A stretch of DNA of 64,000 nt from assembly GCA_030686995.1 (NCBI GenBank), contig CM060703.1:4496501-4560500 (forward strand), in the 5' to 3' direction. Each line of letters starts with the position of its first letter. The stretch's first letter is position 1. A model generated the notes under the pieces. The model was not told the origin of the DNA. It made no database searches and saw nothing but the letters and a program-made list of their open reading frames with translations. Of this stretch, positions 1 through 9,614 are shown piece by piece. The stretch comes from Artemisia argyi (lineage: Eukaryota > Streptophyta > Magnoliopsida > Asterales > Asteraceae). The position numbers and the translations under genes are program-made.

Positions 1-230
1 TGTGTGGATTTGCTTGTGGCGGATTCGGGTTCAAGTTTTTTTTGTTAATCGGCATCTATTGTAGTCTCTCTTTTTCTATCACTCGCACTTTTGCACTTGC
101 CGGAGGTCTCCTGGAAGCAGTCTCTCTACTCCCAGTTTTGCTGGGGTAGGGGTAGGATCTGCCTACATTCTACCTCCCCCATACCTCGCTTCCGCGGGAT
201 TGGGTATTGTTGTTGTTGTTGTTGTTGTTG
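1..230 (+). mobile_element. SINE (3' part, cut by window edge)
   Basis: A tRNA-derived SINE in plus orientation. A Pol III box-B-like motif GGTTCAAG lies at 28-35 and the element ends in a (TTG)n tail at about 206-230. The body just before the tail (about 140-200) has the GGTAGGGGTAGGATCTGCC type of sequence common to plant SINEs that end in TTG repeats. Box A and the 5' end would lie before position 1. The 3' half overlaps the end of the F-box reading frame on the other strand. The family name is not certain. Confidence 0.6.
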
Positions 231-1193
231 CAATGAACTAGATCTGATATACAAAATTTCCACCCGACACCACAGGATATCAAGGGTTAAACTCTCAAGA
301 AAAGGAAACTTTGTATTGATAATGTTACAAAATCTATCATCATCGAGGGTCTTTAGAAATAAACATAACTTTTTCAAGCTCCCTATTGAATTTGCAATTG
401 ATAATACAGGTGTATGTAGTATCATAAATGTCACGTATAAAAGTGAACACAGACGTGGGACATCATAAATTTCCAAACTCGCATTATCATGACTACCTGG
501 AGATATTTTTAACTCTTGAAGATAAAGGAGGTTATTTACCTTTATTTTATCCAAGCCCTCGGGAAGTTTAAGGTTGATCTTTTCAAGTAACTTACAAGTA
601 GATAGTAAGTTATGAAGCACCTCTTCATGACTTATGTGCACATCAAGCAACTCTAGCACTCGCAAGTTCACACAAACGATCAAAGGATTACTACTAATGT
701 GAAGGCGGCAATTCTCCTTGAAAAGGGAAAAATCGTGTTTTATACTTAATTTATTTAGGTTCTCACTTGAGAATATCTCATCAGGCAAAGTAAATGAAGC
801 AACGTCAACAACGAGTGTGAGGCAAAGCTCCTTAAGAGAACTGTTGGAAGCTACACGCTTAATAATCTTTTCAGCACGAGTAGCCGACTTTGGCTTGCGG
901 ATGCCAAAGTGAATATCACATGTTACGATTGGTATGGTGTCCCTGTGATACCTTCGTATAGTCCATCTGATCAGCCTCAAGTACCTTTTTTCTTGCTGCT
1001 TAGTTAAAAACTTAACGGATAGGCAAAACCTGAGAGTGGGGATGGTAGACCAAGAGTGTAGCCACGACTTGGACAAGACGCAGGTGCGGGCTGCATCTTT
1101 TGCCGGTAAAAATGCTTGAATATGATGAATCAACTCAGGTACATCTTCTAGTTGCCGTCTATGGGTCAGTCTCATTCTCTTCACTTCCGCCAT
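126..1193 (-). CDS. F-box/LRR-type protein with SINE-derived C-terminus
   Basis: A single uninterrupted reading frame of 355 codons. Residues about 12-55 form an F-box (EDVPELIHHIQAFLPAKDAA, then a C-x-LSKSW-x-x-W core). F-box proteins of this plant family are substrate receptors of SCF ubiquitin ligases, where the F-box binds the Skp1-like subunit. The rest contains leucine-rich stretches of the F-box/FBD/LRR family (for example NLRVLELLDVHI and FPFLESLTLDI). Family members usually have 400 or more residues and an FBD tail, which is absent here. After residue about 318 the frame runs into the antisense of a SINE, giving a run of eight glutamines from CAACAA repeats and then an unrelated tail. 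Whether this truncated form is expressed cannot be seen. The start ATG at 1191-1193 places the F-box at the usual N-terminal position. Confidence 0.72.
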   Translation of the reverse strand: MAEVKRMRLTHRRQLEDVPELIHHIQAFLPAKDAARTCVLSKSWLHSWSTIPTLRFCLSVKFLTKQQEKRYLRLIRWTIRRYHRDTIPIVTCDIHFGIRKPKSATRAEKIIKRVASNSSLKELCLTLVVDVASFTLPDEIFSSENLNKLSIKHDFSLFKENCRLHISSNPLIVCVNLRVLELLDVHISHEEVLHNLLSTCKLLEKINLKLPEGLDKIKVNNLLYLQELKISPGSHDNASLEIYDVPRLCSLLYVTFMILHTPVLSIANSIGSLKKLCLFLKTLDDDRFCNIINTKFPFLESLTLDILWCRVEILYIRSSSLQQQQQQQQYPIPRKRGMGEVECRQILPLPQQNWE

Positions 1194-2263
1194 CTGTCAC
1201 AAGAATAACAAAAGAAAATGAACGAGATGGTTATGTTCAATATACATGATAACTAACAATTCTGTTCACTGCTGATTAAGATGGAAAGTTTGGGTGATTG
1301 AATAAAATGTGGAGAAGTAGTGTTTGGGATATTGTGGTTTTGATCAGAAGTGAAAGCTCTTAATCATTCATAACTATTTGGAGATGGAAAATGGATTAAT
1401 ATAACTAATTTTGATTAGCATTTTGGATACTCACCAAAAGTTCTCTGCTGGATATTCTTTAATCAGGGATGTTTGGGATAAAAATGAGTATATCATAAAC
1501 AGAGGACTATTTAGATCACTACAGTGAGTTCAACACCTTGTATCTTGGAGTTTTTCTAATATGACTGTACCTTGCTAGTAACCATGCACTTCTAGTTTGG
1601 CCTTGGGAGGAAACTAGTGGGTACATGGTGAAAAGAAGGAGGTCTACATTGGAGAAATGTACCATAAAGAAGGGTTGTGCACTGTGAAGGGTAAGTGGTC
1701 TAGTAGGGTGGTGTAGGATGAGTGGAATAGAGAGGTGTGAAAGATGAACCTTCTTGGTCCTCTCAATACACCACCACAGGAGGTAAGGGTTGGCATCATG
1801 GAGGGTATGTGTTCCTAAGTAGTTGAAGCCTTCCTTAGAGAGGGAAATGTAGGCTACTTGGCAGAGCCCCCCATGGATGGGATATAGGTACCTAGTGAAG
1901 CCACACGCCATCTTCTGTCTATTCTATTGTGGTTGCAGGTTGAATGGATTGGATAGAAAGGGTGATGTGGAAATGTAGCTAGATGGTATGTGCAAAATGG
2001 TGAATTGAGATGACAAACTCGCATGGTTTACATTATAGTGCAGTTTGTCTATTGGATTTGACCACTATATTGACAGTGATTGGAAGCTTGTTGACTGATA
2101 TTGGATACCAATGGAATGTAGCATGTTATTGAATAGTATGTTTTAGCTTGATGTTTCTATATTGAATGTAGATGATATGAAAACTGAATGGGATTTGTCC
2201 ATTCCAGTTTAAGTGAATTTTTGTAATTTGTTGATTGTTATAATATAATTCACCATTTTGCAC

Positions 2264-2314
<51 letters not shown>
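1194..2314 (+). other. Intergenic; possible retroposed transcript ending in A50
   Basis: No convincing gene. This is the 5' flank of the minus-strand F-box gene. On the plus strand the stretch ends in a run of 50 A at 2265-2314, preceded by an AT-rich 3'-UTR-like sequence, which would suit a retroposed transcript or non-LTR element tail. No target duplication was found to prove it. A minus-strand frame at 1519-1911 shows no recognisable domain and is not called. Confidence 0.3.
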
Positions 2315-2316
<2 letters not shown>

Positions 2317-2935
2317 TTAAGCTTATAAGCTTATATGGGGGTTTCAATAAGCCCATGGGCTTATACGAAAGGTGTTATAGCTACTTTTGAATAAGTCTTT
2401 TGTGGTCATTTTACCATCCAGACTGCTTACTACAAATAGTCAACATGTGTTTATTAGCCCATAAGCTGCTTATATATATGTTTAATAAGCTTATTTTGGG
2501 GCTTATGAGCTTATTTGGTTTCAACTTAGGGAGCATTTGTTTAAGCTTATTTGGCCAGCTTATGAGCTTATTGAACTTCTAAAAGTTGAACTTATAGTCT
2601 TAAATAAGTCATAAGCTCATGTTGATAAATTCATAAACCCAAGATTTTGAGTCTATAAGCTTTTCAAAAGTTCAATAAGCCCCCTCCCCCTGAATACACA
2701 AAAATTAATAATAACTTAAAAGGTTAAGTAAGACCCTGTTAACTAATACATCAATTCAAAGTATTTTTCCTATTTAAAAAAAATATATATATATATATAA
2801 ACCTTAATAATTAGTAAACGTTTTGATAAACAAACTTACCTTGAAATTGAAGATCAGAAAACTGTTGCTATGAAGGTGTTTTATTTGGTAAAAATAATTT
2901 ATGGAAACTTTATATTTAGGAAAAGAGTACTGATA
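2315..2935. repeat. Dispersed repeat R2, copy A
   Basis: Rich in AAGCTTATAAGC-like words and closely similar to 3659-4345 and to 15762-16118 plus 20892-21130. All three copies end with a block around CTTACCTTGAAATTGAAGATC, which on the minus strand reads as a possible exon end followed by GTAAG. The repeat may therefore descend from the 5' part of a gene. Copy A has an extra insertion at about 2527-2690 related to the TAA-flanked MITE at 26978-27175. No coding capacity is seen. Confidence 0.55.
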
Positions 2936-3658
2936 TACGCTATGTTTGGCATCAGGGTTTATACTGTAGTTTAAGTTTTTAAAATAAGAGTGATATGTGC
3001 TAGTGGTAGAATTAATATACGGCTCACACCCATGTTCTTCTAGATAGGAGGGGTGTTTGTTTAAGCTTGTATCGTGAAAGGGTGTGAGAGCCCCTCCTCA
3101 CGAGGGTGGCGCGCGAGGACTCAGGACCATTAAACCACGCAACCAAATGTGAGGAGCTCACCGAATATGGAATCGTGCAAAAGTGGGCCCCTCTTTTGTT
3201 TTTATCAGTGTCGGCGATTAATCCTTAGGTGAGGATTAATCTCCCCGATTTTCATTAATCTGCCTTATTAATCGGTTTGGTCAAAAATCGGTCAACATAC
3301 CGATTAATTGGATAAAAATCGGACAAAATTCGGATAAATCGGCCAACTTGGTTACGGATAGAAATCGGCCAAATCAAGCATAAATGGGCCAAATCGAAAA
3401 AAATCGGCTAGATTAGCCAAATCGGACACATAGTTTCAATATATTTTCGATGCTCTGCTTAAGAAAATATATTTTACAACGCTTCCACAAATCCCTATTA
3501 ACAAATGACAATAACTTTAATACTTTAGCAAACTAATCTATGATGAGATACATAGTATTGAATATGCAGATTATTTATTTAAACAAGATGAGATAGTTTA
3601 TAATCAGATTATGACTAGCATTAAATTGGATTCCTTTAAACACGTTCCTAGCAATATA
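2936..3658. repeat. Intergenic with AATCGG-rich degenerate repeat
   Basis: No gene seen. Between about 3200 and 3425 the words AATCGG, AAATCGG and GGCCAAATC recur more than a dozen times on the plus strand, a degenerate short repeat of unknown origin. The part at 3060-3190 is comparatively GC-rich and without recognisable content. Confidence 0.4.
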
Positions 3659-4345
3659 TTACAAGTGTTTATTAGCCCATAAGCTGCTTCTATATGTTTA
3701 GGCTTATTTTGGGGCTTATGAACTTATTTGGTTTCGTCTTATGCAATATAAGCCGAAATCAAAAAAAGGCCCCTAACCTACCTCGCAAATAGTAAACCCA
3801 ACTAATAACATTGTTTCATTTATTCTGCCTAGGGGGTGTTTGGGAAAACTTACAATGGTTTCTAGGGGGTGTTTGGTTTGATGGTATGGGGATGAGAGAA
3901 TAACTTTGATTCCAACAAAGATGTTTGGTTTGTAGGTTTGGTTTTTGAAAATAGGAATGAAATCCATAAATCTAGGCATTTCCTAAACCCACCAAACATT
4001 TTGGGTTTCATTCCAATACCTATAGTCATACATACCCCAATGCAAATAAAAAACCCCCTTAATTGATAAAGTATGCCCGATTTACTTAAAGCCCCAACTC
4101 AAATGGTTAAATAAAGAACTTATCGACACTAGTACCCTGTTAACTGATAGTACATAGTAATGAAGCCTATATACATAAAAAATCGAACTAGTATTTACTA
4201 AAAATAAAATAAAAATGTTACTTTGCATATAACAGACAGATAGATTATAAACATTAATAGGAATTAAAAGTTTTGATAAACAAACTTCTTACCTTGAAAT
4301 TGGCAATCCTTGTGGTCTTGTCAGCTTCTAGATGGTACTTTAAGT
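3659..4345. repeat. Dispersed repeat R2, copy B
   Basis: Matches copies A and C but starts later (5' truncated). An inserted block at about 3835-4020 begins and ends with inverted GGGTGTTTG/CAAACA-type ends, probably a small MITE. The copy ends with the shared CTTACCTTGAAATTGG block. No coding sequence. Confidence 0.5.
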
Positions 4346-5094
4346 ACGGGTAAAATGGATTGACAAAGGGTAATTGAGAACAGTAAACCTGTAAAAAAAA
4401 AAAAAAAGCGCGTTTGGTTTGTTTATCTTATTTTGACTCTGGTGAAGGGGATAAAGTTTGACCTGGTTGTGAGGGGTTTAAGGAGTGGATCCGGGTCACT
4501 GGTTTTGTTGGGATTGGGCTCGGGTTGTGTAGCTAAGGGAAGTGGGCTTTGGGGTAAAAGGCTTGGTAATATTTTGGGTTTATGGATTTAATTAGTTTTA
4601 GGTTTAGGTTACAAAGTTTAAGGATTGTTTTTGTAAATGTGAGAAGTTCAAGGACCCTTTGTGCCAATTCTTCAAAATAATTCCAAGGACTAAAGTTGAC
4701 AACTATTGATTCTTCAAGGTTGATTTAGACACTTTGAGCTCAAATATAATCAATAATCGAGAAATCCTTCCTCGTCCTCGGCTTTTGATCTCTTTTCCAT
4801 AATCCCGTGCTCGTTTCGTCGTTTTTGGCACGGTTTTGTCCATTTCTTACATATTCATACCTGCACATGCATAAACAAAAAAACACAACATATTTGGCCT
4901 TTATAGTCGGTTTTTGGTCATTTTGGTCCGTTTTACAAGATAAAGGTATTTGAAATTGACACATACCACCCTTCAATAATTAATTATATTAAAATGAGGA
5001 TTAATCTAGACCCTTTAGATTTAAAATAGATGGATGGTTGAGATCTTGTTTTTTGTTCTTTAGATAAATGTTGTTTCGTATTGAACTTTTCTTA
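4346..5094. other. Intergenic, nothing recognised
   Basis: AT-rich DNA with an A run at about 4392-4406 and the usual intron-like composition. No reading frame with a recognisable domain on either strand. Confidence 0.4.
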
Positions 5095-5185
5095 TGTCTC
5101 TAGAACAACCTTTTATATGGCTAAATTTGAGAAACTTGTTTTAAGTACTCGATCCCACATGGGTAAAGAAAAGAAGTTTTTCTTA

Positions 5186-5560
5186 GAGTGGAAGGTGTAG
5201 ATGAAGAGTTTGGCTCTTCATTCCGGGCTCACGGATGCCACATCACCCCAACACCTCTTCACAACTAACTCATCCTCACCAAACAACTAACCTCAACTTA
5301 CTCATTTGGGCCCCACCACTTACAACTTTATTTTTTTACTCGACCGTTTGTTTTTCAAACGGTAATATATCCGTTTTTCACCATTCCAACGTACACTTTG
5401 CACAAGTTTTGTCAGGGAAAATACTTCGCCGTGCCCACGAATAAGTGACCAACGAAGAACAACGGCGAGGGGGGGGTCGGTGCAGCAACGAAGAACGGCG
5501 ACCTGTTGAGCTGTCCACAGAGGAATGGCGAATGAGAACAAAGAGCTGCACCTTCCACTC
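5186..5560. mobile_element. PIF/Harbinger-like MITE, TTA target duplication
   Basis: Perfect 12-bp terminal inverted repeats GAGTGGAAGGTG (5186-5197) and its complement (5549-5560), flanked by TTA at 5183-5185 and 5561-5563. The flanks form a partial copy of repeat R1 (5095-5640). The R1 copy at 7085-7230 shows the same junction without the element (CTTACTTATATATTGTGG), that is, a paralogous empty site. A 3-bp TTA/TAA duplication is typical of PIF/Harbinger elements. No transposase is encoded, so it is non-autonomous. Confidence 0.85.
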
Positions 5561-5563
5561 TTA

Positions 5564-5905
5564 TTTATATAGTGTGATAAATGAATGTAAACAAGTTCAA
5601 ATTAGTATATGTTGTTGGGTGTATTATTGAATGTTGTTTTAGTAATTAAAAACAACTTATGAAATACATCTCTCCAGTTATACAGAATTTGAACTTTTTG
5701 TTATTTTTACTAAAACAAAATTCGAACTTTTGATAATTTTTACTAGAGTAAATTGCATAAATCGTCCTTAAAGTTTGGCCAAATTGAATGTTTCGTCCCG
5801 ATTGTTACGAAAGTGCAAGGATCGTCCCACTGAGGAATCCTTTGGTGCAAGTATCGTCCCAGTGAGGACGATACCTCCCCAATTCCGAGTCTTTCTGGTT
5901 TCAAG
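5564..5905. other. R1 remnant and intergenic DNA
   Basis: Begins with the right flank of the interrupted R1 copy. From about 5751 it has a TAAATTGCATAAATCGTCC stretch resembling terminal sequences of Mutator-like elements. No gene is visible. Confidence 0.35.
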
Positions 5906-6210
5906 TACTACGTTTTATTTTTGGATCATTATTCTCAGTATGTTTGGGTTTACCCGTTGATTAATAAGTATGATGTTTTGTCTAAATTTTAATTGTTTCG
6001 TAACTATGTTCGTACTCAGTTTAAGTGTGAAATTAAGTCGTTTTAGTGTGATCATGGTGGTGAGTTTGACAATAATGCATTTCATACATTATTCTCCAAC
6101 AATGGCATTCAATTTAGATTCTATTGCCTTCGCACGTCTCAACAAAATGAAAAATCTGAACGCATGATTCGTACCATTAATAACCTTATTCACGCCTTAT
6201 TGTTTCAAGC
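5906..6210 (+). pseudogene. Ty1/copia integrase fragment
   Basis: Reading in one frame from 5906 gives about 100 codons that match the integrase core of plant Ty1/copia polyproteins. Features include a YYVLFLDHYSQYVWVYP block, a DHGGEF block around the second catalytic aspartate, and an SQQN-x-KSER block with the catalytic glutamate. The frame contains two stops (a TAA near 5987 and a TAG near 6045). Nothing of gag, reverse transcriptase or LTRs is seen beside it. It is a relic with no function. Confidence 0.75.
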
Positions 6211-6269
6211 AAAATATATAGAGTACAAGATATGAATCCTAACCTTAATGGACTCAACCCACAAGTCGG

Positions 6270-7230
6270 GCTTGGGCCTATTTATTCACTAATATAATTG
6301 AACTAAGAAATTTTAATTTGATTTCTTTTAATGTTGTGGTCGCTTCAAAAATAGTACTCCCTCCATCCCAAAATATAAGTCCGGTTTGACTTTTGAAAGT
6401 TTTTTTCTTCAACTTTGACTTTAAATATTAATCAAAATACATTTAAAACCTAATTTATTTATATATTTTACATCAAATATTATATAACACGGAAAAAAAT
6501 AGTTAATGTTAAAGTTAAAGAAAAAAGACTTTGAAAAGTTAAAATGAACTTATATTTTGGGAGGGAATGAGTAATACTTTAATGTGACAATAAATAACTT
6601 TGTTTTAGTTTGGCTATAAATGTGTAATAGACTACTCCGTATTACTTAAAGAAAAGAAAAAAAAAGAATTATAAAGATTACAAGACTGCATCAAAAAAAT
6701 AATAGAAATGAAAAAAATCTTACGAATGAGGTTAGTAGTATGATTGTTTATCACTTGGCAATAATAATGTATAAACCTCATCATACCTTTGGGGTAATGT
6801 GTGCTCAGATTCAATTGTGAAGTCTAACTCAGAGGGCCTGTACCAATCATCTCCAGACCTAGCCGCTGCTTGATGGGCCGTACATAACATGCCAATTTTG
6901 GTTGCATTACATTGCATGTTCTTGATATTATACAAAATCTATAAGGATATCCAACTCCTATTTCATTGTCACTAAATAACCATACTTGAGTTAGTATCAA
7001 ATATCAGAAGCGTGATAAGAAAATAAAATCCATGTGTAAAAAGAAGATGCAACATATTTGATTGTGTCGACACAAAATCTTATGTCTCTAGAACAACCTT
7101 TTATATGGGCTTAATTTGAGAAACTATTTTTAAGTACTCGATCCCACATGGGTAAAGAAAAGAAGTTTTTCTTACTTATATATTGTGGTTAAATGAGTTA
7201 AAACAAGTTCATGTTTTTATTATTGTTGAG
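6270..7230. repeat. Dispersed repeat R1, best full copy
   Basis: Repeat R1 recurs at 5095-5640 (partial), about 41220-41660, 42000-42870, 43190-43860 and 56704-58150. Shared landmarks are CTTACGAATGAGGTTAGTAG, a CCCACATGGG block followed by GAAAAGAAG, and a TATATA-GTGG block. On the minus strand the part at about 6895-6780 reads as a short peptide around DDWYRPSELDF-x-IESEH, and similar peptides can be read from the other copies. This suggests that R1 carries an exon of an unidentified gene. This copy contains a Stowaway-like MITE at 6357-6571. Confidence 0.6.
6357..6571. mobile_element. Stowaway-like (Tc1/mariner) MITE
   Basis: Inverted termini CTCCCTCCATCCCAAAATAT and the complement of TATTTTGGGAGGGAATGAG, flanked by TA at 6355-6356 and 6572-6573. 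Length is 215 bp with no coding capacity. This is the hallmark structure of plant Stowaway MITEs. Confidence 0.85.
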
Positions 7231-8007
7231 GTAACATGATCAAGATCTCTTTATATTTTAATGATGACAAATAAACCATCGAAACACATAAAATAACAAA
7301 CGTTAGCCAAAATTCCCTGATTCACAAGTCTGCTGCTGGCGCGCCACCCACGCGTCAACGCGTGGGTAACGCGCCAGGCGTCTGTGAATTTCAGGATGAA
7401 TTTTGAAAGTCGGCTTTCCCCTTACCCGACAAATGTGGATCTTTCAATTCAGGTATGAATTTGTTATGTGCTTAATTGAGAACACTCGAAACGAGTTTTG
7501 GGATTAGAGAGATCCAACTTTTAAAGCACCAATTTACGGGAAAACGCCAACTCATGTTTTCTATCTATCGCCTCTAGCCAAGGCTTTGCTAAACTTAGGG
7601 AGCTTATATATTTCACGTAACATCATGTGAAAGCATTCATATGCTCATATCCCGTGCTTACGTCTTCCCTAATTATGTAACGGGTTTACTCCCTTATTGG
7701 TCAAACTAATTCAAAGGTCACTTTGCGTAAACGCATCCTTTCCCACTTGGGTTATGCTTTACATTAAGGCAAAACACTTAACTTGTTTGAACCAAGGTAT
7801 TAGTTGAGAACGTCGAGTCGTGAAAAGTCACGAGGTATGAAACTATGGATTCTCGACGTTGTGTTACTTGAACTTATAAGTAACTTATGATTTTCTCAAC
7901 TTATAATCTTAATTGTCTAAATCTTTTCCTCTAATGACAATTAGATTATATTCTTCTTAATTACTTTTCTTAACCATCTTCTTCATCAAAATACCACTTA
8001 CACCAAA
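7231..8007. other. Possible solo LTR (unproven), with GC-rich hairpin
   Basis: No gene. The stretch lies between R1 and the Athila-like element and has LTR-like texture, with a TGATGACAAATAAACC block as in some copia LTRs. No clean target duplication was found. It holds a GC-rich perfect inverted repeat at 7346-7367 (ACCCACGCGT, 2-nt spacer, ACGCGTGGGT). A weaker inverted repeat AACGTCGAG/CTCGACGTT lies at about 7810-7860. Confidence 0.3.
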
Positions 8008-8012
8008 ACCAT

Positions 8013-9429
8013 TGATGAGGCGAAAAATGATCCGTTTTTAGGGGGTCATTTAAGCCGGAATTTGAATTTATTTGATCAAATATTGCCCTAAATCGTTCCG
8101 TTTGTGATTTTAGGTACTTTGGGAGTGAATTCTGGAAAAGGAAGCATTTTGGACGTTTTTGGAGCATAAAAGTGAAGAAAATGGCAAAGTCTTAAATTTC
8201 CTTGCTGGGAACAGTACCTGACGGCGTCAATAGCAAATTGATGACGGCGTCAAGAGCACTAAGTTGGTGACGGTCCAGTGGAAACGTGACGGCGTCAAGC
8301 CAAGACCGTCAAGAGTAAAAGTGGTGACGGCCCTGAACAAAATTACACATGACGGCGTCAGATCTGGATCTAGGCAATCCGATTTTATTATGGGCGGCGG
8401 GTTGACGGCGTCAGAATTTTCTTCTTGACGCCGTCACCTTAGTAAATCTATATATAGTTTTTATTATTTTCATTCTAAAGTGTGGAGAATTTTAGGGAAT
8501 TGAATAAACCCTAACTCGTTTGTAGCAGTATTTTCAAGGGTTTTCACTTTTCACCCCTTGAAACCCTTCATGTTCAATTGAGATAAGTATCCTTTCAATT
8601 CATTCAATATGTCTATGTGTTGTTTGAATATATCTTACGCTTGTCTTGATTTTAACATGCTAGGCTAGATCTCTTGAGTGTTTGCTTAGATGTAATGAAA
8701 CCTAGATGTTGATTATAGGTTGATTGCTTGTTTATAGTTGTAATGGATGAATGATTCCGATGTTAGGCTTAAGAAAACTGGCAGACTTCCATAGTGTAAC
8801 TTGCTTGAACGTCTTAAGAAACATGAACCAATGCGTACTAAGGTTTTTATGGTTGTATTTAATGCATGAGCGAATTCTAGTGATCCCATGTCAGGAGCTT
8901 CTTGCAGGCTCACATAGGAGTGAAGTAGGAGCTTATAGAGTTGGGGAAGTACGTGCGCCACCCCATGAATGGTATTAAGGAATATAACCCGTCATCCACG
9001 CAACTGTAACAAACAATTAACCTGTAAAAGATATCTAGGGAGTAGTGAAATCTAAGTAAACACAATTCTCCCATTTATTGTTCACACCACTAGTTTAATT
9101 AGTTTTATTTTTATTTTTTTGTTATTTTATTTTGATTGCATCTTAGTTATTGGGTTAGTTGACTAGCAACTAATTCCGCTCATTCCTCTAAAACCCGAGA
9201 TTTTTACTTACTTTTATAAAATATAAAAATACAAAAAGAATCATCCCTCACCTCTAGACCTAGTTTTTAGGCTTTCTAATCCTAGCGACACTATTCCTGA
9301 GTTGAACGATCAATCCCCCGGTACTTGTCACTATACTATACTACAATGATCAGGTACACTGCCTAGTGGGGGTTGTAAGCTTCTCGAGATCCCTCGAGAG
9401 GTAAAGGCTGGTGCAATTCCCACTCATCA
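8013..9429 (+). repeat. 5' LTR of Athila-like element
   Basis: Begins TGATGAGGCG and ends CTCATCA, length 1417 bp. It carries a cluster of TGACG-core motifs followed by a TATA box (see the promoter entry). It pairs with 13358-14770. Confidence 0.92.
8219..8455 (+). promoter_or_regulatory. LTR promoter: TGACGGCGTCA cluster and TATA box
   Basis: About ten TGACG cores lie within 220 bp, many as the near-palindrome TGACGGCGTCA. The last two form an inverted pair (8404-8414 and 8427-8437). A TATA box (TATATAG) follows at 8449-8455. TGACG is the core of as-1-type sites bound by TGA-class bZIP factors. A role as an inducible enhancer of the retrotransposon is inferred. The 3' LTR has the same cluster with a few changed bases. 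Confidence 0.6.
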
Positions 9430-9435
9430 AGTTTT

Positions 9436-9454
9436 TGGCGCCGCAGCCCGGGGA
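9436..9454 (+). other. Primer binding site
   Basis: TGGCGCCGCAGCCCGGGGA starts six bases after the 5' LTR. It resembles the complement of the plant tRNA-Asp 3' end with a few mismatches in the middle, as in Athila-group elements. Confidence 0.75.
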
Positions 9455-9614
9455 ATAGTTATTGTCTAGGTTAGAATTTCTTTTTATTAGGTCTACTCAT
9501 TAGATTCCTATCGAGTGAGATTTTATTTTTCTTTTTATTAGCTTTCTCATAGTCTATCTTTTCTTTGTGTCTTTGTTCGTAAAAACCTTTCCATTGACTC
9601 TTCCGTTCACCATT

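Noticed and set aside
1519..1911. 130-codon open frame on the minus strand
   Set aside because: No recognisable domain, odd composition, and it lies in a region that looks like the body of a plus-strand retroposed transcript.
2126..2356. Open frame with a long poly-Phe stretch
   Set aside because: It is only the antisense of the A50 run.
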